Origin: Nonomuraea solani
Lineage (GTDB): Bacteria; Actinomycetota; Actinomycetes; Streptosporangiales; Streptosporangiaceae
DNA: 64,000 nt
Direction: 5' to 3'
Assembly (NCBI RefSeq): GCF_900108335.1
Contig: NZ_FNVT01000003.1
Coordinates: 186,001-250,000 of the forward strand
Below, in pieces: positions 26,016 to 35,922 of this stretch. The notes beneath the pieces were generated by a model. The model was given only the letters and a program-made list of their open reading frames with translations, ran no database searches and was not told the DNA's origin. The position numbers and the translations under genes were made by a program. Within the stretch, counting starts at the first letter, position 1; each line of letters starts with the position of its first letter.

Positions 26016-26672
26016 GTGATTCGCGTGATGCTGGTCGATGACCAGGAGTTGTTGCGGGCCGGGTTCAAGATGGTGCTCGGGGCGCAGCCGGACATCGAGG
26101 TGGTGGCCGAGGCCGCCGACGGGGCCGCCGCGCTGGAGATCCTGAACACGACGGACGTGGAGGTGGACGTCGTGCTCATGGACGTGCGCATGCCCCGCAT
26201 GGACGGCGTGGAGGCCACCCGGCGCATCGAGGGGCCGAAGGTGCTCATCCTGACCACGTTCGACCTCGACGAGTACGCGTTCTCGGCGATCAAGGCGGGC
26301 GCGGCCGGGTTCCTGCTGAAGGACGTGCCGCCGGCCGACCTGGTGCAGGCCATCAGGGTCGTGCACGAGGGCGAGGCCGTGGTGTCGCCGAGCACGCTGC
26401 GGCGCATGCTGGACCGCTTCGCCGCGCAGCTCCCGTCCCAGGAGCCGCCGCCCGCCGACGAGCTGACGCCGCGCGAGCGCGAGGTGCTGCTCATGGTGGC
26501 GCGCGGCCTGTCCAACATGGAGATCGCCGCCGGGCTGGAGGTGGCGGAGGCGACGGTCAAGACGCATCTGGGGCGGGTTCTGGCCAAACTGGGGCTGCGG
26601 GATCGTGCTCAGGTGGTGGTGTACGCGTACGAGGCCGGTCTGATCGTGCCCTCCCATCGACCGAAAGTCTGA
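26016..26672 (+). CDS. Response regulator, NarL/LuxR type
   Basis: A 218-residue regulator. The receiver domain has the acidic pocket VDDQ and phosphoacceptor Asp56 (LMDVRMPRMDG), and Lys in LLKDVPP. The C-terminal LuxR helix-turn-helix reads LTPREREVLLMVARGLSN. GAGGAG precedes the GTG start. With the upstream kinase it probably controls the adjacent MacB-like transporter, a common arrangement in actinobacteria. Confidence 0.94.
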   Translation: MIRVMLVDDQELLRAGFKMVLGAQPDIEVVAEAADGAAALEILNTTDVEVDVVLMDVRMPRMDGVEATRRIEGPKVLILTTFDLDEYAFSAIKAGAAGFLLKDVPPADLVQAIRVVHEGEAVVSPSTLRRMLDRFAAQLPSQEPPPADELTPREREVLLMVARGLSNMEIAAGLEVAEATVKTHLGRVLAKLGLRDRAQVVVYAYEAGLIVPSHRPKV

Positions 26673-26783
26673 CGCGGGTCAGCTGCGGGCGCAGAACAAG
26701 TCCATCCTCAAGACCCACGAATCCCGAAAAATCCACTCCTAGCGTTGGTCGCGTTGAAATTTCGTGACCCATGAGGAGTGAAC

Positions 26784-27536
26784 GTGACGCTCACCGAGAC
26801 CCGGCGTCAAGCCCCGCCCGCCGTGGTGGCCACCGACCTGACCAAGGTGTACGGCCAGGGCGACGCCCAGGTCCACGCCCTTCGCGGGGTGAACGTGTCC
26901 TTCGCCACCGGCGCGTTCACCGCCATCATGGGCCCGTCGGGCTCCGGCAAGTCCACGCTGATGCACTGCCTGGCCGGCCTCGACGCCGCCACCTCCGGCA
27001 CCGTGCACATCGGCGACGTGGAGCTGACCGGCCTGAGCGACAAGCGCCTCACGATGCTGCGCCGCGAGCGGATCGGCTTCGTCTTCCAGGCGTTCAACCT
27101 GCTGCCCACGCTGACCGCCGAGCAGAACATCCGCCTGCCGCTGGAGATCTCCGCCCGCCAGGCCGACCAGCCGCTGTTCGACCGGGTCATCGACACCGTC
27201 GGGCTCAGGGACCGGCTCTCGCACCGGCCCACGGAGCTGTCCGGCGGCCAGCAGCAGCGGGTGGCGGTGGCCAGGGCGCTGATCAGCAAGCCGCAGGTCA
27301 TCTTCGCCGACGAGCCGACCGGGAACCTGGACTCCCGCAGCGGCGCCGAGGTCCTGTCCTTTCTGCGCACCTCGGTACGCGAGCTCGGCCAGACCATCGT
27401 CATGGTCACGCACGACCCGGTGGCGGCCTCGTACGCCGACCGCGTGGTGTTCCTGCGCGACGGTGAGCTGGTCACCGAGATCACCGCGCCGACGCCGCAG
27501 TCCGTGCTGGACACCCTCGTCCGGCTGGAGGCGTGA
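26784..27536 (+). CDS. ABC transporter ATPase, MacB/LolD type
   Basis: A 250-residue ATPase. Walker A is GPSGSGKST, the Q-loop lies in [17 protein letters not shown], the signature is [10 protein letters not shown], Walker B is [13 protein letters not shown] and the H-loop is VTHD. It powers the membrane subunit encoded immediately downstream. The GTG at 26784 is preferred because GAGGAG ends 5 nt before it; a GTG at 26778 overlaps that ribosome site. Confidence 0.94.
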   Translation: MTLTETRRQAPPAVVATDLTKVYGQGDAQVHALRGVNVSFATGAFTAIMGPSGSGKSTLMHCLAGLDAATSGTVHIGDVELTGLSDKRLTMLRRERIGFVFQAFNLLPTLTAEQNIRLPLEISARQADQPLFDRVIDTVGLRDRLSHRPTELSGGQQQRVAVARALISKPQVIFADEPTGNLDSRSGAEVLSFLRTSVRELGQTIVMVTHDPVAASYADRVVFLRDGELVTEITAPTPQSVLDTLVRLEA

Positions 27537-27537
27537 A

Positions 27538-30027
27538 GTGCTGAAGACCGCACTGGCCGGGCTGCGCGCGCACCGGCTGCGACTCCTGCTGACCTCACTG
27601 GCGATCATGCTGGGCGTGGGCTTCATCGCGGGCACGTTCGTCCTGAACGACACCATCGACGCGGGTTTCTCCCAGCGGGTCACGGCCGACGCGGGCAAGG
27701 TGGACGTGGCCGTCCTGACCAAGAAGGCCGGCGACGAGCTGCCCGAGGAGGTGCTCGAACGCATCCGCGCGCTCCCCGGCGTGACCGAGGCCCAGGGCCT
27801 GATCAGGGGTCCCGCGCCGGTGCTCGGCAAGGACGGCAAGACCATCGGGTACGCCCCCACGACCGCCCTGTCGATCACCCCGGGCCCGCTGGACCGTGCC
27901 GACATCGTCTCGGGCACCGGCCCCGGCACCGACGACCAGGCCGCCGTGCTCGACAAGAACACCGCCAAGGCCGAGGGCTTCCGGCTCGGCGACACGATCA
28001 CCGTGCTCGACGCCGAGCAGGCGCGGCACCGGTTCAGGCTCGTCGGCCTCCTCGACCCCGGCGTGGACCAGGAGCTCTCCTTCACCGGCGCGGTCGGCTT
28101 CACCTCGGCCACGGCGCGGCGGATGACCGGCGAGAAGGGCTACCGCGAGATCGACGTCGCCGGTCCGGCCGCCGGGCTGAAGCAGGCCGTCGCGGCGGCC
28201 GCCGGCGGCGCGTACACGGTCAAGACCGGCGACGAGCTGGCCGGCGACCTGGCCAAGGCGGCCGGGGCCGACACTCAGATGCTGACGCTGGGCCTGCTCC
28301 TGTTCGGCGTCGTGGCGATGATGGTCGCCGCGCTCGTCATCTACAACACCTTCAACATCCTGGTCGCCCAGCGCACGAGGGAGATGGCGCTGCTGCGCTG
28401 CATCGGCGCCACGCGCGGGCAGGTGTTCGGCTCGATCCTGCTGGAGTCCGCCGTCGTCGGCCTGCTGGCCTCCGCGCTCGGCCTGGTCATCGGGTACGGC
28501 CTGGCATCGCTCACCCTGACGGTCCTCGGCGCGGTCGAAGCCCCGCTGCCCACGGACGCGACCGTCGCGCTCACGCCGGTCACCATCGCGATCGGCCTGG
28601 CCGTCGGCCTGGTGGTCACCGTGTGCGCCGCCCTGCTGCCGGCCAGGTCGGCCACCCGCGTCCCGCCGATCGCGGCCCTGCGCAGCCAGGTCGAGGAGCA
28701 GACGTTCCGCACGGGCCTGGTGCGGATCGGCTTCACCACGCTCTTCCTGGTGGCGGGGATCGCGACGACCTGCGTGGGCGTGTTCGCCCTGACGCCGGGC
28801 CAGGAGATCTCGCTGTTCGTCGTGATGGCCGGGGGCGTGCTGACGTTCCTGGCGGTGCTGATCCTGGGCCCGGTGCTGGTCAAGCCGCTGAGCGCGCTGG
28901 CCGGCTGGATCCCGCGCCGGCTGTTCGGGGTGCCGGGGCGCCTGGCGGTGGACAACTCGGGACGCAACCCGAAGCGGGCCGCGACCACCACGGTGGCGCT
29001 GACGATCGGGGTGACGCTGATGACGCTGATCTCCGTGGTTACCGCCTCCACGCGGCTGACGATGACGTCCAAGCTGGACGACCAGTTCCCGATCGACTAC
29101 ATGCTCTCCAGCCAGGAACGCGACTCCGTCATCCCCAGGTCCGTGGCCGAGGAGCTGCGCGGACGTCCTGAGCTGGCCTCCGTAGCGCAGATGCGCGAGG
29201 TCAAGGCCAAGGTCGGGGACGAGCGTCTGGACGTCGGCACGTACAGCGGCGCCATCGAGCCGTACATCTCCACCGGCTCCATGACCGCCTTCGGTCCCGG
29301 CCAGGTCGCGCTGGACGAGTTCGTGGCCGCACGACTCGGCGTGCGGGTCGGCGACACGGTGCCGCTCGCCACGAAGCGCGAGGGGACCGTTTCGCTGAAG
29401 GTGGTGGCGCTGCTCGACGGCACGCAGTCGTCGCTGCCGCCGGTCACGATCGCCGAGCAGCCGTTCGAGAGCTACTTCGGCGCGGTGCCGGACTCCCGCG
29501 TGCTGGTCAACATCAAGGACGGCGTGCCGCCGGAGCGGGCCAGGAAGGTGGTGGACGCGGCCGCGGCGCCGTACCCGGTCGTGCAGGTGGCCAGTTCGAC
29601 CGATGTACGCGGGCAGTTCGACGAGACGCTCGACATGGTGCTGATGATCATCACTGGGCTGCTCGGGCTGGCGATCCTGATCTCGCTGCTGGGCATCGCG
29701 AACACGCTCTCCCTGTCGGTCCACGAGCGGACCAGGGAGTCGGCCCTGCTGCGGGCCCTGGGCCTGACCCGGCCGCAGCTACGCCGGATGTTGTCCCTCG
29801 AAGCGCTGGTCCTCGGGCTGATCGGGGCGCTGGTGGGGGTGGTGCTCGGCGTGGTCTTCGGATGGGCGGCGATGATGGCGATGCTGGACGGGGCGATCTT
29901 CGTGGCGCCCGTGTGGCAGATCGCGCTGTTCGTGGTGCTTTCGGGGGTGGCGGGCGTGGTGGCCGCCGTGCTTCCGGCCCGCCGCGCGGCGCGCGCCTCG
30001 ATCGTCGGGTCTCTCGCCGCCGGTTGA
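27538..30027 (+). CDS. ABC transporter permease, double FtsX/MacB domain
   Basis: An 829-residue permease with an N-terminal helix, a MacB-like periplasmic domain, a three-helix FtsX block (about residues 240-390), further membrane segments, a second periplasmic domain and a second FtsX block near the C-terminus (about 690-820). Such mechanotransmission systems export lipids, peptides or antibiotics, or confer resistance to envelope-active compounds. GGAGG lies 6 nt before the GTG at 27538. With the ATPase and two-component genes it forms a likely antibiotic or envelope-stress sensing and detoxification module (inference). Confidence 0.92.
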   Translation: MLKTALAGLRAHRLRLLLTSLAIMLGVGFIAGTFVLNDTIDAGFSQRVTADAGKVDVAVLTKKAGDELPEEVLERIRALPGVTEAQGLIRGPAPVLGKDGKTIGYAPTTALSITPGPLDRADIVSGTGPGTDDQAAVLDKNTAKAEGFRLGDTITVLDAEQARHRFRLVGLLDPGVDQELSFTGAVGFTSATARRMTGEKGYREIDVAGPAAGLKQAVAAAAGGAYTVKTGDELAGDLAKAAGADTQMLTLGLLLFGVVAMMVAALVIYNTFNILVAQRTREMALLRCIGATRGQVFGSILLESAVVGLLASALGLVIGYGLASLTLTVLGAVEAPLPTDATVALTPVTIAIGLAVGLVVTVCAALLPARSATRVPPIAALRSQVEEQTFRTGLVRIGFTTLFLVAGIATTCVGVFALTPGQEISLFVVMAGGVLTFLAVLILGPVLVKPLSALAGWIPRRLFGVPGRLAVDNSGRNPKRAATTTVALTIGVTLMTLISVVTASTRLTMTSKLDDQFPIDYMLSSQERDSVIPRSVAEELRGRPELASVAQMREVKAKVGDERLDVGTYSGAIEPYISTGSMTAFGPGQVALDEFVAARLGVRVGDTVPLATKREGTVSLKVVALLDGTQSSLPPVTIAEQPFESYFGAVPDSRVLVNIKDGVPPERARKVVDAAAAPYPVVQVASSTDVRGQFDETLDMVLMIITGLLGLAILISLLGIANTLSLSVHERTRESALLRALGLTRPQLRRMLSLEALVLGLIGALVGVVLGVVFGWAAMMAMLDGAIFVAPVWQIALFVVLSGVAGVVAAVLPARRAARASIVGSLAAG

Positions 30028-30133
30028 CCCGGACGAATAGCCCCTAAATCGCATAAATCCGAAAAAGTAGGATAGAGGGAATGGGCAGGTCGGGCGTCTT
30101 ATGGGGGCGGCGCCCGGCCTTCACTGTTCCGGT

Positions 30134-30403
30134 TCAGCGCGGTGTACGGCCCGGCCAGAGCTCGGCCACCGTCTCGGGATCGAGCAGCGGCCGGGCCACC
30201 ACCTCACCCGTCGCCCGGTCGATCACGACACACCCACCTCCGACCGTCTCCGGCAACTCGGCCGGGTCATCGGGATCCAGCTCGCGCACCCAGCCGACAT
30301 AACCCCCGTCGAACCCGAACACCCCCACCGGCACCGCCTCCTCCGGCGGCCTGACCCCGTTGAAGTACTCCTCCGCCAGCGCCCTGGCCTGGTTCAGGTT
30401 CAT
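30134..30403 (-). CDS. YrhB/Imm35-like immunity protein
   Basis: An 89-residue protein of the YrhB-like pattern. An N-terminal helix (NLNQARALAEEYFNG) is followed by strands with FGFDGGYVGWVRELDP and GGGCVVIDRATGEVVARP. Its ATG overlaps the stop of the papain-fold protein gene (ATGA), the classic layout of a toxin followed by its immunity gene. It probably binds and blocks that enzyme in the cytoplasm. Family assignment is from pattern only. Confidence 0.7.
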   Translation of the reverse strand: MNLNQARALAEEYFNGVRPPEEAVPVGVFGFDGGYVGWVRELDPDDPAELPETVGGGCVVIDRATGEVVARPLLDPETVAELWPGRTPR

Positions 30404-31341
30404 CGGGGCCGCCCCTGACGGTCGAGTATCACGCAGAACACCCCGGTCACCGTCCGGTACGGCGGCTCGACGGACATGTGCCCCCGCTGGGCGTCGATCC
30501 AGATCACCTCACCGTTCGCGTTGACCGCGTTCCAGGCGTGGGAGCCGCCGCCCGGCCAGCGCACCACGATGACGGCGCCCGCCCCGTGACCGGCGTCGAG
30601 CAGCCGCCGCGCGATCAGCGGGTAGGCGTGCCGTCCCTGGCCCGCGTACTGCAGGCGCTGCCCCACCCACCCCTCGATCCTGGCCACACTCCCCTGCTCC
30701 CCGGTCAGCACGGGCCGGCCGATCCGGTCGTATTCGGGCATCCTCGGCGCGGCCGCCGCCGGCTCGCCGTGCCAGGTGGACATCACGGCCAGGGCGCAGT
30801 CGGCGGCGTTCGTGGCCCGGAACGGGTCGTCGGCGGGCCCGCCACCGTTCACCAGCCGCACCCAGGTGCCGCGCGGATCGGGAAAACGCACCCCGGGCCG
30901 CAGCGCCTCGGCGAGATCCCGCTCCACCTGCGGATCCGGCTTGGCCAGCCCGCCCGGCACGCCGTACGGACGGCTGTCGGCGAGCCTGGGCGGCCGCTGC
31001 TCCCGGTCGAACCAGTCGGCCCGCTCTAAAGCGACCGCCGCACCCACCAACCCATCGAACAGGCCACCCCCCAGCTCACGGTACGAGTCGTCGCGCGGAT
31101 CATCCCGCGAGCCCTCACGGGAATCGCCGTGCGGCTCACCCTTTGAGCCCTCGCGGGAATCGCCCTGCGGCTCACCCTGTGGGCCCTCGTGGGAGTCGTC
31201 GTGTGGTTCGGTCTGCGTGTCCTCGCGCGTGGGGTCGGCGGCCCGCTCGTAGTCGAGCCACCGCACCCCGTCCGCCACCACGGGGTTGTACTGCCCCTCT
31301 GGAAGCACCCATCGGACACTCGGCTTGCGCTCGTGGAACAC
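30400..31341 (-). CDS. Papain-fold toxin (glutamine deamidase-like) of a polymorphic toxin pair
   Basis: A 313-residue protein. A short N-terminal region (VFHERKPSVRWVLPEGQYN) is followed by a charged low-complexity segment (about residues 38-86), and a C-terminal papain-like toxin domain (about 170-313). Putative catalytic residues are Cys182 in NAADCALAVMS, His268 in GGGSHAWNAV and Asp283 in WIDAQRG. Related domains deamidate or cleave target-protein side chains. AGGAGG is placed 6 nt before the GTG at 31341; an ATG at 31386 is less well placed. No signal peptide or WXG motif is visible, so delivery is unknown. Confidence 0.72.
   Translation of the reverse strand: MFHERKPSVRWVLPEGQYNPVVADGVRWLDYERAADPTREDTQTEPHDDSHEGPQGEPQGDSREGSKGEPHGDSREGSRDDPRDDSYRELGGGLFDGLVGAAVALERADWFDREQRPPRLADSRPYGVPGGLAKPDPQVERDLAEALRPGVRFPDPRGTWVRLVNGGGPADDPFRATNAADCALAVMSTWHGEPAAAAPRMPEYDRIGRPVLTGEQGSVARIEGWVGQRLQYAGQGRHAYPLIARRLLDAGHGAGAVIVVRWPGGGSHAWNAVNANGEVIWIDAQRGHMSVEPPYRTVTGVFCVILDRQGRPR
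31109..31206 (-). repeat. 36-bp tandem repeat inside the papain-toxin gene
   Basis: Two copies of a 36-bp unit (31109-31144, 31145-31180) and a partial third (to 31206) encode the 12-residue unit GEPHGDSREGSK and variants. It is a flexible, probably length-variable linker. Confidence 0.75.
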
Positions 31342-31458
31342 GGCCTGCCTCCTGTCATACCTGACAATCGATCGTAGAGGCGGCACCGTGACCTGGAGGC
31401 GAAGTCGGCGAGATTCTCCGCCACAACTACCCGCCTTACCTGCACAAACAGGTCGAAC

Positions 31459-33297
31459 TCAGGCGACCTTCACCGTGATCGAGTGCCAGCCGGTGGCACC
31501 GTCGGGCGCGGGCGGCGCGGCCTGCTCGGTCTGGGTACGCCCGGCCGCGTCGGTGGCCCGTACCTCGATCGTGTGCTCGCCCGGCGTGAGATCCCAGTCG
31601 ATCGACCACTGCCGCCAGGTGTCAGGACCGGGCACGGTGGCGAGCGTCACCTCCCGCCACTGCCCGCGATCCACGCGCACCTCCACGGCGTCCACCCCAG
31701 TGTGCTGCGCCCACGCCACGCCCGCGATCGTGGTCCGCCCGGCCTTGAGCGAGTCGCCCGCCTTGGGCAGGTCGATGCGTGACTGGGTCTTGATGGGGCC
31801 CTTGGCCGACCAGCCGCGCGGCGTCCAGTACGCCTCGTCCGTGTCGAACCTGGTCACCTTGAGGTCCACCACCCACTTGGTGGCCGACACGTACCCGTAG
31901 AGGCCCGGCACCACCTGGCGCACGGGGAAACCGTGGTCGACCGGGAGTGCCTCGCCGTTCATGGCGACGGCGAACAGCGCGTCCCTGCCGTCCATGACCA
32001 CGTCGACCGGGGTGCCGCAGGTGAAGCCGTCGGCGGAGGTGGACAGGAGCATGTCGGCGTTCGACCGCAGCCCTGCCTGGCGCAGCACGTCGGCCATGCG
32101 CACGCCGAGCCAGCGGGCGTTGCCGGCGTACGGGCCGCCGACCTCGTTGGAGACGCAGGTGAGCGTGATGTCGGCCTCGGTGAGGGGCATCTTCAGCAGG
32201 TCGGCGTAGGTGAACTCGACGGGCCGGTCGACCAGGCCGTGGATGCGCAGCGTCCAGTCGGTCGGATCGACCTGGGGGACGACGATGGCGGTGTCGACGC
32301 GGTAGAAGTCGTTGTTCGGCGTGATGAACGGCGACAGGCCCTTGAGACGCAGGTCGGCGCCCGCCGGGATGGGCTTGGCCGGCGTCGCGGGCTTGGGCAG
32401 GGCCACCCCGACCCGCGCCGCGTCCACCGCCTGCCGCCCGCCGAGCTGCCGCCCGAGCACGGTGGCCACCCCGGCGACCACCACCCCACCGGCCACCCCG
32501 GTCAGCAACCGCCGCCGATCGAACGCCCGCAACTCCTCCCCGGCCCGCATCACCCCCGGCCGCTCGGCCCCGTCCGCCACGTTGTCGCCGGTGGTGCCGA
32601 ACGTCCCGGGGGTCCCGATCGAGCCCTCAGCGGAGTCGCCGGCGGTGCCGGAGGCGCCGGACACGGTCGTGGGCGCCGCGGTCGTCGCTGTGGTCGCGGG
32701 CGCCGCAGTGGTCGCGGGCGCCGCAGTGGTCGCGGGCGCCGCAGTGGTCGCTGTGTTCGAAGGGGTCGCTGTGTTCGAAGGGGTCGCGGTCGGCGGGGCA
32801 TGGTCCGTCGCGGCCGGGGCGCTACCCGTGCCGCCCGCTCGTCGTACCAGCCAGGACAGCACCCAGGCCCCGGCGCCCACTCCGAGCACGGTCGGGAGCA
32901 CGTTCAGGGGCCCTGCGTCCGGCCGGGTCAGCACCGCGAGCGCGCCGACCGCCCCGAACGCCGCCAGCCCCGCGAAGCCGTAGGCGAGCCGGTGGCGGGA
33001 CAGCACGCCGATCAGCGCCGCCACCCCGGCGAGCACCACCAGCACGCCCCCGATGAGAACGGCCTTGTCGTTCTCGCCGAACGTCGCGATCGCGAAGTCC
33101 TTCACCGGGGCGGGCGTCAGATCGACGGTGGCGTCGCCGACGGCCACCACGGGAAACGCCCCGGGCCCGACGACACCGGCCGCGAGCTGCGCGATCCCGA
33201 GGGCCACGGCCCCGGACACCAATCCCGCCAAGGCCCCCGCCCAAGCGGGCACCACATATTTCCTGCGCACAATCCGAAGGTACGCCGCCCCGCCCAC
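31459..33297 (-). CDS. Membrane-anchored molybdopterin oxidoreductase, sulfite-oxidase fold
   Basis: A 612-residue protein. The N-terminal part has four membrane segments (about residues 15-150). An Ala/Thr/Pro low-complexity linker (about 160-215) follows, then a further hydrophobic segment after RRRLLTG. The sulfite-oxidase-type domain starts with LSPFITPNNDFYRVDT and has the molybdenum-ligand Cys in ITLTCVSNEVGG. A C-terminal Mo-co dimerisation domain completes it. The substrate is unknown. The GTG at 33297 is 8 bp after the rdgB stop; a GTG at 33270 would give a shorter basic N-terminus and is an equally good start. Confidence 0.88.
   Translation of the reverse strand: MGGAAYLRIVRRKYVVPAWAGALAGLVSGAVALGIAQLAAGVVGPGAFPVVAVGDATVDLTPAPVKDFAIATFGENDKAVLIGGVLVVLAGVAALIGVLSRHRLAYGFAGLAAFGAVGALAVLTRPDAGPLNVLPTVLGVGAGAWVLSWLVRRAGGTGSAPAATDHAPPTATPSNTATPSNTATTAAPATTAAPATTAAPATTATTAAPTTVSGASGTAGDSAEGSIGTPGTFGTTGDNVADGAERPGVMRAGEELRAFDRRRLLTGVAGGVVVAGVATVLGRQLGGRQAVDAARVGVALPKPATPAKPIPAGADLRLKGLSPFITPNNDFYRVDTAIVVPQVDPTDWTLRIHGLVDRPVEFTYADLLKMPLTEADITLTCVSNEVGGPYAGNARWLGVRMADVLRQAGLRSNADMLLSTSADGFTCGTPVDVVMDGRDALFAVAMNGEALPVDHGFPVRQVVPGLYGYVSATKWVVDLKVTRFDTDEAYWTPRGWSAKGPIKTQSRIDLPKAGDSLKAGRTTIAGVAWAQHTGVDAVEVRVDRGQWREVTLATVPGPDTWRQWSIDWDLTPGEHTIEVRATDAAGRTQTEQAAPPAPDGATGWHSITVKVA
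32693..32782 (-). repeat. 18-bp tandem repeats in the oxidoreductase linker
   Basis: GTCGCGGGCGCCGCAGTG occurs three times in a row (32693-32746), then a second 18-bp unit occurs twice (32747-32782). They encode Ala/Thr/Pro and PSNTAT repeats of the linker and are likely to vary in copy number. Confidence 0.85.
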
Positions 33298-33305
33298 GGC
33301 GGTTC

Positions 33306-33899
33306 TTACGCGGTGGTTACGAGATCACGCACGATCGGCGCCAGCGCCCGGAAGGCCCGACCCCGGTGGCTGATCGCGTCTTTCTCCTCGGGCGTCATCT
33401 CGGCCGTCGTGCGATCCTCGCCGTCGGGCACGAGGATCGGGTCGTAGCCGAACCCGTTGCTCCCCCGCGGCGTCGTCACCAGGCGCCCCGGCAGCGTGCC
33501 CTCGACCACCCGGTATTCACCGGACGGCAGCGCCAGCGCGGCGGCGCAGGCGAAGTGGGCGGTCAGCTTGTCGGCGGGCACGTCGGAGATCTGGGCCAGC
33601 AGCAGGCTGAGGTTGGCACCGTCGTCGCCGTGCCGCCCCGACCAGCGGGCCGAGAAAACACCCGGCATGCCGTTGAGCACGTCGACGCAGAGCCCGGAGT
33701 CGTCGGCCACCGCGGGCAGGCCGGAGCCCTGGGCCACGGCGTGCGCCTTGAGCAGGGCGTTCTCCTCGAAGGTGACGCCGGTCTCGGCGACCTCGCCGAT
33801 CGAGGGGAACTCCTCCAGCCCGACGATGTCGAACCCGGACAGGATGCGCCGCAGCTCCGCGATCTTGCCCGCGTTGCGGGTGGCCAGCACGATCTTCAT
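33306..33899 (-). CDS. rdgB: XTP/dITP diphosphatase
   Basis: A 197-residue Ham1/RdgB enzyme that removes deaminated purine nucleotides (ITP, dITP, XTP). It shows the N-terminal [13 protein letters not shown], the metal/substrate region [22 protein letters not shown] and GFGYDPI. The ATG at 33899 overlaps the rph stop. The longer upstream frame is a shadow of rph. The rph-rdgB order matches Mycobacterium tuberculosis. Confidence 0.96.
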   Translation of the reverse strand: MKIVLATRNAGKIAELRRILSGFDIVGLEEFPSIGEVAETGVTFEENALLKAHAVAQGSGLPAVADDSGLCVDVLNGMPGVFSARWSGRHGDDGANLSLLLAQISDVPADKLTAHFACAAALALPSGEYRVVEGTLPGRLVTTPRGSNGFGYDPILVPDGEDRTTAEMTPEEKDAISHRGRAFRALAPIVRDLVTTA

Positions 33900-34615
33900 G
33901 ACGCCAGGGCCTCCTGCTGGATCAGGGTGAGCTCTTCGCAGCCGGCCACGGCCAGGCCGAGCAGCCGGTCGAGCGCGGCGCGGTCGAACGGCGCGCCCTC
34001 GGCGGTGCCCTGCACCTCGACGAAGCTGCCCTCGCCGGTCATCACGACGTTCATGTCGGTCTCGGCGGCGACGTCTTCGGTGTAGCAGAGGTCGAGCATC
34101 GGCACGGTGCCGACCACGCCGACGGACACGGCGGAGACGGAGCCGATGAGCGGGTCGCCCGGGCACATCCGGCGCTCGCGCATCCAGGCGACCGCGTCGG
34201 CCAGCGCCACGTAGGCGCCGGTGATCGCGGCGGTCCTGGTGCCGCCGTCGGCCTGCAGGACGTCGCAGTCGAGCACAATGGAGTTTTCGCCCAACGCTTT
34301 GTAATCGACGCAAGCGCGTAGAGAACGCCCGATCAAGCGTGAAATCTCATGAGTCCGGCCACCGATTTTGCCGCGGACCGATTCACGATCGTTACGCGTA
34401 TTGGTCGCCCGCGGCAACATCGCGTATTCGGCCGTAACCCAGCCCTGCCCGCTGCCTCTGCGCCAGCGCGGCACGCTGTCCTGGACCGAAGCCGCGCACA
34501 ACACCCGGGTGCCGCCGAATTCGACCAGGACCGATCCTTCGGCATGAGAGAGCCATTGCCTGGTGATGGTAATGGGACGGAGCTGGTCAGGGTTGCGGCC
34601 ATCCTGTCGGGACAT
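33896..34615 (-). CDS. rph: Ribonuclease PH
   Basis: A 239-residue phosphorolytic 3' exonuclease that trims tRNA precursors. The start [14 protein letters not shown] and the core motifs [14 protein letters not shown] and [20 protein letters not shown] are diagnostic. I chose the ATG at 34615; an upstream frame to 34690 lacks support. It is translationally coupled to rdgB through ATGA. Confidence 0.97.
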   Translation of the reverse strand: MSRQDGRNPDQLRPITITRQWLSHAEGSVLVEFGGTRVLCAASVQDSVPRWRRGSGQGWVTAEYAMLPRATNTRNDRESVRGKIGGRTHEISRLIGRSLRACVDYKALGENSIVLDCDVLQADGGTRTAAITGAYVALADAVAWMRERRMCPGDPLIGSVSAVSVGVVGTVPMLDLCYTEDVAAETDMNVVMTGEGSFVEVQGTAEGAPFDRAALDRLLGLAVAGCEELTLIQQEALAS

Positions 34616-34655
34616 GCAGATCACCCTATCTCCGCGCCACAACACTCTTGACCAA

Positions 34656-34670
34656 ATGTGTCCGACACAT
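34656..34670. promoter_or_regulatory. Palindrome at the MFS start codon
   Basis: ATGTGTC-c-GACACAT, 7-bp arms, lies in the rph/MFS divergent gap and overlaps the proposed MFS ATG. TTGACC at 34648 could be a -35. It may be an operator, or the true MFS start may be the later ATG at 34684. Confidence 0.4.
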
Positions 34671-35922
34671 GGATCCTTACGCAATGACAACGGGGGTGTT
34701 GCGAAACCCTGACTTCCTCCGGTTCCTCAGTTCGCATGTCGCGAACGAGCTCGGGGCGAATATCTCGCGCGTGGCCCTCCCGCTCGTAGCCGTACTCGTG
34801 CTGAACGCCGGGCCCGCGGAGGTCGGGCTGCTTTCGGCGTTACAGACGACCGCGTTCCTGCTCATCGGCCTTCCCGCGGGGGTGTGGGTCGACAGGATGC
34901 GCAAGCGCCGCGTGATGATGGTCTCCGACCTGGCCAGATTCGCGCTGCTCGGGAGCATTCCGGTCGCGGCCGAGCTGGGGCTGCTGTCGATCGGGATGCT
35001 GTTCGCGGTCGCGCTACTGGCGGGGGCGACGCAGGTGTTCAACGACGTGGCCGATCAGACGTACCTGCCCGACCTGGTCAACACCAAGCAGCTCAGCGAC
35101 GGCAACTCCAAGCTGGAGGTCGTGCGCTCGGGAGCCTTCCTGGCCGGTCCCGGCCTGGGTGGCGTGCTGGTGCAACTGCTGGGGGCGCCGCGCACGCTGG
35201 TCGCCACCGCGGCCGGCGCGCTGGCCTCGGTGCTCTTCCTGAGGTCGGTGAAGGTGCCCGACAGACCGCCCGCCGACACCGAGCGGGGGCCGCTGCTGCG
35301 CGGCATTCGCGAGGGGCTGGCGTACGTGCTACGGGACCGGCTGATGCGCATGTTCGTGGCCTCGTCCGCGACCGTGAACCTGTCCGTCAGCGCCGTGGTC
35401 GGCCTGTCGGTGCTGTTCCTGGCGGAGGAGGTCAAGCTGGCGCCTGGCATCATCGGGCTGCTGCTGATGTCCGGTGGGATCGGCGGCGTGCTCGGCAGCC
35501 TGAGCAGCGCCCGGCTGGCCAAGAGGTTCGGCACCGCCAGGATGACCTGGCTGGCCACCGCGGTGGGCGCCCCGTTCGGCCTGCTGATGCCGCTGACGCA
35601 GGCCGACTGGCGGGTGGCGTTCTTCGCGATCACCTCGATGGCGCTCTCGTGGAGCGCCGCGGTGGCGAACGTGGGCCAGATCACCTACCGCCAGACCGTG
35701 GCGCCCGAGCACATGCTCGGCCGGATCACCGCGTCGGTCCGCTTCATGGTGTGGGGGATGATGCCGCTGGGCGCGCTCCTCGGCGGCCTCGTCGCCCAGC
35801 AGATCGGGGTGCGGCAGGCGTTGTGGCTGTTCATGTCGGTCAGGTTGCTGGCGGTCGTCCCGCTGCTGTTCTCGCCGCTGCCGCGCATGCGGGAGTTCAC
35901 CGAGGTTCAGGCCAGGTCGTAG
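34669..35922 (+). CDS. MFS transporter, enterobactin-exporter-like family
   Basis: A 417-residue protein with about twelve membrane segments and the A-motif [14 protein letters not shown] between helices 2 and 3. The pattern ([26 protein letters not shown]) is typical of the MFS_3 family, which exports siderophores or drugs; the substrate is unknown. The ATG at 34669 lacks a clear ribosome site, and 34684 is an alternative. It interrupts the otherwise conserved rph-metallo-hydrolase-murI order and points the opposite way. Its 3' end overlaps the convergent metallo-hydrolase by 16 bp. Confidence 0.88.
   Translation: MDPYAMTTGVLRNPDFLRFLSSHVANELGANISRVALPLVAVLVLNAGPAEVGLLSALQTTAFLLIGLPAGVWVDRMRKRRVMMVSDLARFALLGSIPVAAELGLLSIGMLFAVALLAGATQVFNDVADQTYLPDLVNTKQLSDGNSKLEVVRSGAFLAGPGLGGVLVQLLGAPRTLVATAAGALASVLFLRSVKVPDRPPADTERGPLLRGIREGLAYVLRDRLMRMFVASSATVNLSVSAVVGLSVLFLAEEVKLAPGIIGLLLMSGGIGGVLGSLSSARLAKRFGTARMTWLATAVGAPFGLLMPLTQADWRVAFFAITSMALSWSAAVANVGQITYRQTVAPEHMLGRITASVRFMVWGMMPLGALLGGLVAQQIGVRQALWLFMSVRLLAVVPLLFSPLPRMREFTEVQARS

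Noticed and set aside
32693..32782. Tandem 18-bp repeats that could suggest a CRISPR or VNTR locus
   Set aside because: They are in frame within the oxidoreductase linker, contiguous without spacers, and encode Ala/Thr/Pro repeats.
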